Below, one piece after another: positions 6,742 to 12,538 of a DNA stretch of 12,871 nt. The position numbers and the translations under genes were made by a program. The stretch comes from JAWWBG01 sp033721095 (GTDB taxonomy: Bacteria; Actinomycetota; Nitriliruptoria; Nitriliruptorales; Nitriliruptoraceae): NCBI GenBank assembly GCA_033721095.1, contig JAWWBG010000059.1:1-12871 (forward strand). The letters run 5' to 3'. Under the pieces are notes generated by a model that saw nothing but the letters and a program-made list of their open reading frames with translations, made no database searches and was not told the origin of the DNA. How positions within the stretch are numbered: the first letter of the stretch is position 1; every line of letters starts with the position of its first letter.

Positions 6742-7469
6742 ATCCTCGCGCGCCGTCCTGGCTGGTCGACGTGCCGTTTGCCCACCGGGGGCTCCATGGA
6801 CCGGGCCTTCCCGAGAACTCGATGGCGGCATTCGATGCCGCCATCGACGCGGGCTACGGGATCGAGCTCGACGTCCAGCTGTCGGGTGACGGCGAGGCGG
6901 TGGTCCTCCACGACCTCGACCTGGAACGCGTGACAGGTGTCTCGGCGCGAGCGCGCGAGCTGTCGGCGGCCGAGCTTCGCGGGCTCCGGTTGGGAGGCAC
7001 CTCGCATGCCGTCCCGACGCTTGCCGAGGCCCTGGAGCTGGTCGGAGATCGGGTGCCGCTCATGGTCGAGCTCAAGTCCTTCGGCCGTGCGACCGGCCGA
7101 CTGGAGGCCGTCGTCGCCGACCTGCTCGACCAACATCCCGGGCCGTTCTGCGTCTCCTCGTTCCATCCGGGATCGGTCCGGTGGTTCCGCCGTCGCCGGC
7201 CCGAGTGGCTGCGCGGTCAGGCGGCCGGGACGCTGGCGGACGTGCCGATGCCGGGCTGGGTGCGACCGCCCCTGCGCCACATGGTGTGGAACCGCTGGAA
7301 TCGACCCGACTTCGTGGCCTACGAGCTGGCGGCCCTGCCGCATCCGGCCGTCGAGCGAGCGCGCAGCCGGGGGGCAGCCGTGATCGCATGGACCGTGACC
7401 TCGGATGACGAGCTGGAACGAGCCCGGCGCCTGGCCGACAACATCATCTTCGAGCACGTCGCCCCGTAG
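6738..7469 (+). CDS. Glycerophosphodiester phosphodiesterase family protein
   Basis: The protein is 243 aa, a compact GDPD TIM barrel. It is expected to hydrolyse glycerophosphodiesters to sn-glycerol 3-phosphate and an alcohol. The active-site set is present: H16-R17 (AHRGLHG), E26-N27 (ENSMAAF), E43 and D45 (IELDVQ), the second catalytic histidine H58 (VLHDLDL), E111 and K113 (VELKS), and W218 in the C-terminal AWTV strand. There is no signal peptide, so the enzyme is probably cytoplasmic. Its GTG start overlaps the hemB stop and no Shine-Dalgarno is seen, which implies translational coupling to hemB. There is no obvious metabolic link to haem, and the substrate is unknown. Confidence 0.92.
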   Translation: MNPRAPSWLVDVPFAHRGLHGPGLPENSMAAFDAAIDAGYGIELDVQLSGDGEAVVLHDLDLERVTGVSARARELSAAELRGLRLGGTSHAVPTLAEALELVGDRVPLMVELKSFGRATGRLEAVVADLLDQHPGPFCVSSFHPGSVRWFRRRRPEWLRGQAAGTLADVPMPGWVRPPLRHMVWNRWNRPDFVAYELAALPHPAVERARSRGAAVIAWTVTSDDELERARRLADNIIFEHVAP

Positions 7470-7475
7470 GGCGCG

Positions 7476-7491
7476 CACCGATCAGCCGGTG
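7476..7491. terminator. Small hairpin between convergent genes
   Basis: CACCG (7476-7480) and CGGTG (7487-7491) form a 5-bp stem around a 6-nt loop in the 12-nt gap between two convergent genes and over the end of the minus-strand gene. A second, 4-bp stem, GCCC/GGGC, lies at 7461-7472. Neither is followed by a T-run. A bidirectional transcription-ending role is possible but weakly supported. Confidence 0.22.
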
Positions 7492-8672
7492 ACGTTCGCA
7501 GCGAGGAAGCGGCGAACGACCGCTTCATGGCGTTCGACGTCCGTGTTCCAGTTGCGGACATGGGCGCCGCCCGCGAACTCCTCGTACTCGACGGTGTCGG
7601 GAGCCAGTTCCGCGAGTGTCCGGGCCAACTCGACGGGGACGGTCTCGTCCGCGTCCCCGTGGATGAGCAGCGTCGGTCGCGTGAACGTCTCGGGGCGATC
7701 GATGTGCCGCAGTCGTTCCCAGTCGATGCCGGTCCGCGCCTTCGTCAGGGCCATCGTCGTCGGCAGGATGAGCGGGATCACCGGTGCCGGCAGCCCGCGA
7801 TCCCGTGCGGCCCAGCGCAGCACGGGTCCCCATGCCAACACCGGCGCCTCCAGGATCGTCGCCACGACGTGGTCGGCCAGCTCGGACAGCCGCAGGGCGT
7901 TGACCACCATCGCCCCGCCCATCGAGAACCCGACGAGGACCAGGCGCTGGGCGCCTCGGTCGAGGGCCCAGCGCATCGCGGCCTCGAGGTCCTCCCACTC
8001 CGTGTCGCCGAGGTGCGAGCGCCCGTCGGGCGAGCGCGGGGCGTCCGGGTCGTTGCGATAGGCGATCGAGAGACAGTCGATTCCCATCTCGGTCACGGTG
8101 GGGATCATCCGGAACGCCTCGTGACGGCGTGCGGACCGGCCGTGGACGAAGATCGCCCAGGTCGGGTTGGCCTCGTGTTCGTGGCGGGCAGGTCGTGTCG
8201 CCGGGAACCACCAGGCCGGTGTCGGCCCGAGCGGCGCGTCGTAGGTCACGTCGTGGGCCGGCTGTCCCATCACGCTCGGGTCGCGCGGCCAGGCGTAGCC
8301 GTCGAGGATCGCGGCGTCGTCCTTGGTGAACATGCCCTGGAGGATCCGCGCATCGCGAACAACCCAGTCCGACTCCCGATGGTCCTCGCCGACGGTGACC
8401 GTCCCGACCTGGGCATACCCATTGGCGCCCAACAGGCCCCAGCGACCGGGCCGGGCCGCGGCCGGGCCGGTGAGCGTCAGTGTCCCGTTGCCGATCTCGA
8501 GGATCTTGCAGCGGTCCTCCCGCCTGGGGGCCGGTGGCCACAGGTCGGCAGGAGGTTCGACGAGCCGGTTGGCGTAGTACCACGAGGCCCCACCGAGCCC
8601 GGCGGCGACGAGCGCAGCCGTGCCGGACAACCCAAGGGTGCCGGCACGCGCCAGGCGGCGACGGCGGCTCAT
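7482..8672 (-). CDS. Membrane-anchored alpha/beta hydrolase
   Basis: The protein is 396 aa. Arg-rich residues 1-8 and a hydrophobic segment at about 11-33 form an uncleaved signal anchor, placing the rest outside the cytoplasmic membrane. Residues 45-165 are a beta-rich N-terminal region; the hydrolase core follows. The nucleophile elbow is GFSMGG with S250, the acid is probably D342 (HGDADETVP) and the base is H371 (GGAHVRNW). FVHGRS (175-180) lies near the oxyanion hole. The segment AYRNDPDAPRSPDG (204-217) matches what I recall of a widespread actinobacterial hydrolase family related to prolyl-oligopeptidase-like enzymes. Its substrate is unknown. A GGAG sequence lies 10 nt before the ATG. 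The gene is convergent with the phosphodiesterase gene and divergent from hemL. Confidence 0.92.
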   Translation of the reverse strand: MSRRRRLARAGTLGLSGTAALVAAGLGGASWYYANRLVEPPADLWPPAPRREDRCKILEIGNGTLTLTGPAAARPGRWGLLGANGYAQVGTVTVGEDHRESDWVVRDARILQGMFTKDDAAILDGYAWPRDPSVMGQPAHDVTYDAPLGPTPAWWFPATRPARHEHEANPTWAIFVHGRSARRHEAFRMIPTVTEMGIDCLSIAYRNDPDAPRSPDGRSHLGDTEWEDLEAAMRWALDRGAQRLVLVGFSMGGAMVVNALRLSELADHVVATILEAPVLAWGPVLRWAARDRGLPAPVIPLILPTTMALTKARTGIDWERLRHIDRPETFTRPTLLIHGDADETVPVELARTLAELAPDTVEYEEFAGGAHVRNWNTDVERHEAVVRRFLAANVTG

Positions 8673-8701
8673 CAGGATCCCACTCCGTATCCCGAGCAGT
8701 C

Positions 8702-8707
8702 AGCGTA
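8702..8707 (-). promoter_or_regulatory. Candidate -10 element TACGCT for the hydrolase gene
   Basis: On the minus strand TACGCT fits TANNNT and lies 29 nt before the hydrolase ATG. No -35 is evident. It shares the 137-nt divergent gap with the hemL promoter. Confidence 0.25.
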
Positions 8708-8793
8708 CGTTCGAGCTCCGGAGCCTCCCCTGAGGCACTGTCCCTGCTGTGGACGGACCCCGGTCCCGTCCTTCCGACCGTCGGGCCGCCCCC

Positions 8794-8799
8794 TAGCCT
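8794..8799 (+). promoter_or_regulatory. Candidate -10 element TAGCCT for hemL, near-leaderless transcript
   Basis: TAGCCT fits TANNNT and ends only 10 nt before the hemL ATG. With the usual 6-7 nt from -10 to transcription start, the mRNA would begin around 8806, within a few bases of the start codon. No Shine-Dalgarno precedes hemL, in keeping with leaderless translation, which is common in actinobacteria. Confidence 0.45.
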
Positions 8800-8809
8800 C
8801 CGCTCGTTG

Positions 8810-10117
8810 ATGGCCACGCCGCTCTCCGATGAGCTCTTCTCCCGCGCCTCCGCCGTGATTCCCGGTGGTGTGAACTCGCCCGTGCGCGCCTTCGGTTCCG
8901 TTGGGGGGACGCCTCGGTTCTTCACGCGCGCGCGAGGCGCCCACGCCTGGGACGAGGATGGCAACGAGTTCATCGACCTCGTCCAGTCCTGGGGTCCCTT
9001 GCCGCTCGGCCACGCCCACCCGGCCGTTCTGGCGGCAGCCCGCTCCGCCCTCCAGGCCGGCTCCACGTTCGGGGCCCCGACCCGGGGAGAGGCCGAGCTG
9101 GCGGAACGGATCGTGGACGCGGTCCCGTCGATAGAGCAGGTTCGTCTCGTCAGCTCCGGCACCGAGGCGGCCATGTCGGCCGTACGGCTCGCCCGCGGCG
9201 CGACCGGCCGTGCGAAGATCCTCAAGTTCGACGGGCACTACCACGGCCACAGCGACGCGCTGCTCGCGGCCGCCGGCTCGGGGGTCGCGACACTGGGCAT
9301 CCCGGGGTCGCCCGGTGTGACGCCCGGCGCCGCCAGCGACACCATCGTCCTGCCCTGGAACGACCCGGACGCGGTGGACGCCGCGATTGCCGAGCACGCC
9401 GACGAGCTCGCGGCGATCATCTGCGAGCCCATCCCGGCCAACATGAACCTCGTCCCACCTGCGCCCGGGTTCCTCCAGCACCTGCGCGACGTCGCGACCA
9501 GCACAGGGGCCCTGCTGATCTTCGACGAGGTGATCAGCGGCTTTCGCGTCGGCCGCGGTGGCGCCCAGGCGGCCTACGACATCCACGCCGACCTGACCGT
9601 GCTCGGCAAGGCCATCGGCGGGGGCTTCCCGCTGGCCGCCTTCGGAGGACGTGCAGACGTGATGGCTGAGCTGGCGCCCGTCGGTCCGGTCTACCAGGCG
9701 GGCACCCTGTCGGGGAACCCCGTGGCCGTCGCCGCCGGCATCGCGCAGCTCGACCTCCTCGACCCGCCCACCTATCGGACGTTGTCCGACATCACCGCGC
9801 ACGTGGTCGAGGCCATCTCGCAGCCACTGCGCGACGCAGGCGTGGGTGTGACCTGCCGCCGAGTCCGCACCCTTGCCGGGCTGTTGTTCGCCAACGATGC
9901 ACCCATGGACCGATCCGGGGTCGCGGCAGCGGACCACGATCGGTACGGCGCCTTCTTCCACGCCATGCTGGCCAACGGCATCTACCTGGCGCCGTCGGGC
10001 TGGGAGGTCCTGTTCACGTGCACGGCACTGACCGAGGACGACGTTGCCGCCATCGGGCGTGCCGCCGAGCGGGCGGCGGAACACATCGCCGGGGCTGTCT
10101 CGTTCCCTGACGCATGA
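8810..10117 (+). CDS. hemL: Glutamate-1-semialdehyde 2,1-aminomutase
   Basis: The protein is 435 aa, full length. It is a PLP enzyme that converts glutamate-1-semialdehyde to 5-aminolevulinate, the step after HemA. Motifs: IPGGVNSPVRAF (17-28), SSGTEAAMSA (115-124) for cofactor phosphate binding, GHYHGHSDALL (142-152), IFDEVISGFR (237-246) with D239 contacting the PLP ring nitrogen, the Schiff-base lysine K267 in VLGKAIGGGFP, and GTLSGNP (298-304). ATG 8810 gives the usual N-terminus; an in-frame TTG at 8807 is the only close alternative. There is no Shine-Dalgarno, and the promoter is close enough to imply a leaderless message. The stop overlaps the next start as ATGA (10114-10117). Confidence 0.97.
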   Translation: MATPLSDELFSRASAVIPGGVNSPVRAFGSVGGTPRFFTRARGAHAWDEDGNEFIDLVQSWGPLPLGHAHPAVLAAARSALQAGSTFGAPTRGEAELAERIVDAVPSIEQVRLVSSGTEAAMSAVRLARGATGRAKILKFDGHYHGHSDALLAAAGSGVATLGIPGSPGVTPGAASDTIVLPWNDPDAVDAAIAEHADELAAIICEPIPANMNLVPPAPGFLQHLRDVATSTGALLIFDEVISGFRVGRGGAQAAYDIHADLTVLGKAIGGGFPLAAFGGRADVMAELAPVGPVYQAGTLSGNPVAVAAGIAQLDLLDPPTYRTLSDITAHVVEAISQPLRDAGVGVTCRRVRTLAGLLFANDAPMDRSGVAAADHDRYGAFFHAMLANGIYLAPSGWEVLFTCTALTEDDVAAIGRAAERAAEHIAGAVSFPDA

Positions 10118-10617
10118 ACCACTGGTTGCGTGCCCGACTTGCCCTCGTCACGACGGTGGCCGCCCTGGCGGCCGCCTGCGCGAGTCCTCCGCCCGTGGAT
10201 GCCGCGCTGGCCCGGGACGTCGAGATCCTCGGTTCAGAGGAGACCACGACCATTGCGGCGATCCTCGATGGTCGTGCGGGGGTGGTGAACTTCTGGGCGT
10301 CCTGGTGCGAGTTCTGCATCGCCGAGATGCCCGACCTCGAAGCCGTCTGGACGGACGTCAGCGACCAGGTGATCTTCGTCGGCGTCGATCGCGAGGACCG
10401 ACTCGACCTGGCCCTCGAGCTGGCCGAGGAGACCGGCGTCACCTATCCCCTCGTCGAGGATCCCGACGGGTCGTTGTTCCTCGCCGCCCGAGGGCTGGGG
10501 ATGCCCACGACCCTGTTCGTGACGCCCGGGGGCCAGGTGGTCTTCCGGCATTCCGGCCCCCTGACGGAGGCGCAGCTGCGCGACCTGATCGCCGAGCACC
10601 TGGATGTCGCCGCCTGA
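10114..10617 (+). CDS. TlpA/ResA-like thioredoxin-fold lipoprotein
   Basis: The protein is 167 aa. Residues 1-21 form a lipoprotein signal peptide (positive RAR, then a hydrophobic Ala-rich stretch) ending in the lipobox LAAA-C22, so the mature protein is probably tethered to the outer face of the membrane. A TlpA/AhpC-type thioredoxin domain follows, with NFWASWCEFC (C65 and C68 as the CxxC pair), a central VGVDRED strand and the cis-proline loop GMPTTLFV. Such proteins reduce disulfides outside the cytoplasm; ResA/CcmG members prepare apocytochrome c for haem attachment. Its position between hemL and a cytochrome operon favours that role (inference). Translation is coupled to hemL by the ATGA overlap. 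Confidence 0.9.
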   Translation: MNHWLRARLALVTTVAALAAACASPPPVDAALARDVEILGSEETTTIAAILDGRAGVVNFWASWCEFCIAEMPDLEAVWTDVSDQVIFVGVDREDRLDLALELAEETGVTYPLVEDPDGSLFLAARGLGMPTTLFVTPGGQVVFRHSGPLTEAQLRDLIAEHLDVAA

Positions 10618-10661
10618 GCAAGCCTGCGCGGGCCCCGGATGCGGCGGCCGTCGGGAAAGGT

Positions 10662-10691
10662 TTGTCCGCCCTTCCGGGCCGTTGATAGCCT
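10662..10691 (+). promoter_or_regulatory. Promoter of the cytochrome b/ferredoxin operon
   Basis: TTGTCC (10662-10667) and TAGCCT (10686-10691), separated by 18 nt, form the best sigma70-type pair in the window. Transcription should start near 10698, leaving a leader of about 115 nt before the first gene. Computed by eye only. Confidence 0.5.
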
Positions 10692-10710
10692 GCGCGCCGT
10701 TGGCCCGGAA
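10672..10710. repeat. Inverted repeat flanking the -10 element
   Basis: TTCCGGGCC (10672-10680) and GGCCCGGAA (10702-10710) are perfect 9-bp inverted copies with a 21-nt spacer that holds the TAGCCT hexamer at its centre. The arrangement suits an operator for a dimeric regulator that would block the promoter. It could also be a terminator-like stem for read-through from the hemL operon, but no T-run follows. Confidence 0.4.
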
Positions 10711-10732
10711 CCGCTGTTTCAGGCTGATGCTG

Positions 10733-10791
10733 CCCGCCCGCACGGCCGTGTCGGCGGGGTCCGTTTGCCCGCCACACCCCCGTCAGCGGGG
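10733..10791 (+). promoter_or_regulatory. Structured 5' leader with two hairpins
   Basis: The first stem pairs CCCGCC (10733-10738) with GGCGGG (10753-10758) around the palindrome CACGGCCGTG. The second pairs CCCCG (10778-10782) with CGGGG (10787-10791) across a TCAG loop and ends 9 nt before the Shine-Dalgarno GAGGAA (10800-10805). The long, folded leader suggests control after transcription start. No known riboswitch class is recognised. Confidence 0.3.
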
Positions 10792-10808
10792 CCGACCACG
10801 AGGAACAG
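10786..10808 (+). repeat. Leader repeat, copy 1
   Basis: GCGGGGCCGACCAC followed by G-AGGAA-C-AG. A second copy at 11713-11735 matches at 21 of 23 positions. Both copies carry the Shine-Dalgarno and end within 3 nt of a GTG start. Confidence 0.6.
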
Positions 10809-10811
10809 TTC

Positions 10812-11333
10812 GTGCGACTGTCCTGGTTCGGAGACTTCTTCGGCGCCTTGCCGGATGCCTTTCGAACCTGGTGGGAGTTCGGTGACCCACAGGGGCGTGG
10901 GCAGGGCTGGTGGGGGATCGTCATCCTCCTCATCTGGGGCATCGGGTTCGTCGCCGTCCCGCTGCTGATCGCCAAGCGGACGCACGGCAAGCACGAGTGG
11001 GTGTCGGCCAGCATGGGCGTCGTCGCCGGACTGGCGATCTTCTGGTGGCTCTACGGGATCCTCCCGTCCGCATGGATCTACTGGGTCGACTCCTCGAAGG
11101 AAACGCTCAAGGATGCGGTCATCCCGGCGTCGATGACGTTCACCTTCCCCAACGGGTATCGCATCGACTTCGCCTCGAACCTCTACGACGTCATCCGAGA
11201 CCTCGTGGTGGTGGTCCAACACCTCATCGCCTTCGTCCTCACGTTCTGGGCTGCCCTGAAGATCCAGGAGAAGCTCCCCGACAAGCAGTTGGCACCGGGC
11301 GAGGTCAAGCCCGAAGCCGGCGGCTATCACTAG
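10812..11333 (+). CDS. Three-helix membrane protein of the cytochrome b operon
   Basis: The protein is 173 aa and I recognise no named family. Likely membrane helices are at about 33-53, 64-86 and 127-150. The N-terminal 30 residues are rich in Trp and Phe and look amphipathic. The loop at about 88-125 contains SKETLKDAVIPASMTFTFP and would lie on one side of the membrane. The C-terminal tail (151-173) is charged and proline-containing, likely cytoplasmic. No cysteines and no CxxCH motif are present, so it is unlikely to bind a cluster or c-type haem; one histidine (H137, VVQHLIA) lies in the third helix. GTG 10812 is preceded by GAGGAA at 6 nt. It is first in the operon, 9 nt before the ferredoxin gene, so it is probably a structural or docking subunit of the same complex (inference). 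Confidence 0.85.
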   Translation: MRLSWFGDFFGALPDAFRTWWEFGDPQGRGQGWWGIVILLIWGIGFVAVPLLIAKRTHGKHEWVSASMGVVAGLAIFWWLYGILPSAWIYWVDSSKETLKDAVIPASMTFTFPNGYRIDFASNLYDVIRDLVVVVQHLIAFVLTFWAALKIQEKLPDKQLAPGEVKPEAGGYH

Positions 11334-11342
11334 GGGCGCGCG

Positions 11343-11687
11343 ATGGGCAAGACGGACAAGGGCGAGCACCCGCTGATCTTCGACGACTACACCGTCCAGA
11401 AGGTGGATGCCAACTGGCTCCAGGAACGGGTCAAGCCCAAGCGACACATCGGGCTGACGCCGGAGCTGTGCATCATGTGCCGCGCCTGCGAGGACGTGTG
11501 CCCGTGGGAATGCATCTACATGATGTCGCCGGACATCATCCAGGATGCCGACGACGGCTCCGTGAAGACGCTGGCCGAGCAGTCGGCCGCCGTGTTCATC
11601 ATCGACGACGCCGAGTGCACGCGGTGTGCGATCTGCGTCGAACGCTGCCCATCCGATGCCCTGTGGCTCGGACGGGTCGAGGACTGA
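11343..11687 (+). CDS. 2[4Fe-4S] ferredoxin-type protein
   Basis: The protein is 114 aa. Two complete CxxCxxCxxxCP motifs are visible: C43, C46, C49, C53 and C92, C95, C98, C102, which bind two [4Fe-4S] clusters. A ninth cysteine, C57, follows the first motif (CPWEC). The 38 residues between motifs are longer than in clostridial ferredoxins and recall NuoI-type or other complex-bound ferredoxin subunits. The 42-residue N-terminus (with KPKRHIGLTPE) may dock to a partner. There is no signal peptide or membrane helix, so it is cytoplasmic. ATG 11343 has AGGGG 6 nt upstream, overlapping the stop of the preceding gene. Lying between two membrane-protein genes of one operon, it is most likely the electron-input or electron-output subunit of that complex. 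Confidence 0.92.
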   Translation: MGKTDKGEHPLIFDDYTVQKVDANWLQERVKPKRHIGLTPELCIMCRACEDVCPWECIYMMSPDIIQDADDGSVKTLAEQSAAVFIIDDAECTRCAICVERCPSDALWLGRVED

Positions 11688-11712
11688 CCAACGACGAGCC
11701 GACCCTGCCGCG

Positions 11713-11735
11713 GCGGGGCCGACCACAAGGAAGAG
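11713..11735 (+). repeat. Leader repeat, copy 2
   Basis: GCGGGGCCGACCAC followed by A-AGGAA-G-AG, 1 nt before the GTG at 11737. It is the near-identical partner of the block at 10786-10808. Confidence 0.6.
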
Positions 11736-11736
11736 C

Positions 11737-12525
11737 GTGGCTGACGAGAAGAAGCGGAGGCTGAAGCCGCCGTCCTGGGACGACACGAAGAAGAACGTCC
11801 AGGACAACGTGATCTGGAAGTCGATCTTCCGGCCCGGCTCCATCTACCGCAAGGGCTACCGCGACACGTCGCGCGACCGTGCGCTCGCGGCGATGAACAA
11901 CGTCCTCTACCACCTCCACCCGGTGAAGGTGAAGCGGCACGGCCTCAAGCTGACCTACACCTACTGCCTGGGCGGGCTGTCGTTCTTCCTGTTCATCCTG
12001 CTCACCGTCACGGGCATCTTCCTCATGTTCTTCTACCGGCCGACGGCCGGCGCCGGCACCGAGCTCGCGTACCTCGACATGCGCAACCTGCAGGCCGAGA
12101 TCGCCTTCGGGAACCTCGTGCGCAACATGCATCGGTGGGGAGCCCACCTGATGGTGTTCACGGTCTTCCTGCACATGGCGCGCGTCTTCTACCACGGCGC
12201 CTACAAGCCGCCGCGCGAGTTCAACTGGGTCGTCGGCGTGATGCTGCTCATGTTCACGCTGCTGCTGAGCTTCACCGGCTACCTGCTGCCGTGGGACCAG
12301 CTGGCGATCTGGGCCGTGACCGTCGGCACCGAGATGATGGGCTTCACGCCGGTCTTCGGCAAGAGCGTCCAGTTCGTCCTGCTCGGCGGCGTCGAGATCG
12401 GACCCAACACGTTGCTGCGCTGGTACACGCTGCACGTGCTGATGCTTCCCTTCGTGACCGTGATCTTCCTGGCCGTCCACTTCTGGCGCATCCGCAAGGA
12501 TGGCGGCATCTCGGGGCCGCTGTGA
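11737..12525 (+). CDS. Cytochrome b6-type subunit (split cytochrome b, N-terminal half)
   Basis: The protein is 262 aa, with four membrane helices at about 76-98, 132-154, 164-186 and 229-250. Haem bL/bH ligands are H132 and H146 in helix B and H233 and H248 in helix D. The spacings (14, 87, 15) equal those of plant cytochrome b6 (H86, H100, H187, H202); the 15-residue step in helix D marks the b6 rather than the bc1 type. C77 in YCLGG matches b6 Cys35, which binds haem ci. FFYRPT, GYLLPWDQ and the terminal GISGPL are also b6-like. The charged N-terminus is about 42 residues longer than in b6. The protein ends where b6 ends, so the C-terminal half (subunit IV) must be encoded separately. The start GTG is set by AAGGAAG. 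It oxidises or reduces menaquinol in the membrane. Confidence 0.93.
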   Translation: MADEKKRRLKPPSWDDTKKNVQDNVIWKSIFRPGSIYRKGYRDTSRDRALAAMNNVLYHLHPVKVKRHGLKLTYTYCLGGLSFFLFILLTVTGIFLMFFYRPTAGAGTELAYLDMRNLQAEIAFGNLVRNMHRWGAHLMVFTVFLHMARVFYHGAYKPPREFNWVVGVMLLMFTLLLSFTGYLLPWDQLAIWAVTVGTEMMGFTPVFGKSVQFVLLGGVEIGPNTLLRWYTLHVLMLPFVTVIFLAVHFWRIRKDGGISGPL

Positions 12526-12538
12526 GCAGGGACCAGGC

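Noticed and set aside
5842..6831. Minus-strand open frame opposite hemB
   Set aside because: Shadow of hemB with no motif of its own.
7461..7472. GCCC/GGGC stem as an intrinsic terminator
   Set aside because: Only 4 bp and no T-run.
8672..10084. Minus-strand open frame opposite hemL
   Set aside because: Shadow of hemL; no recognisable domain.
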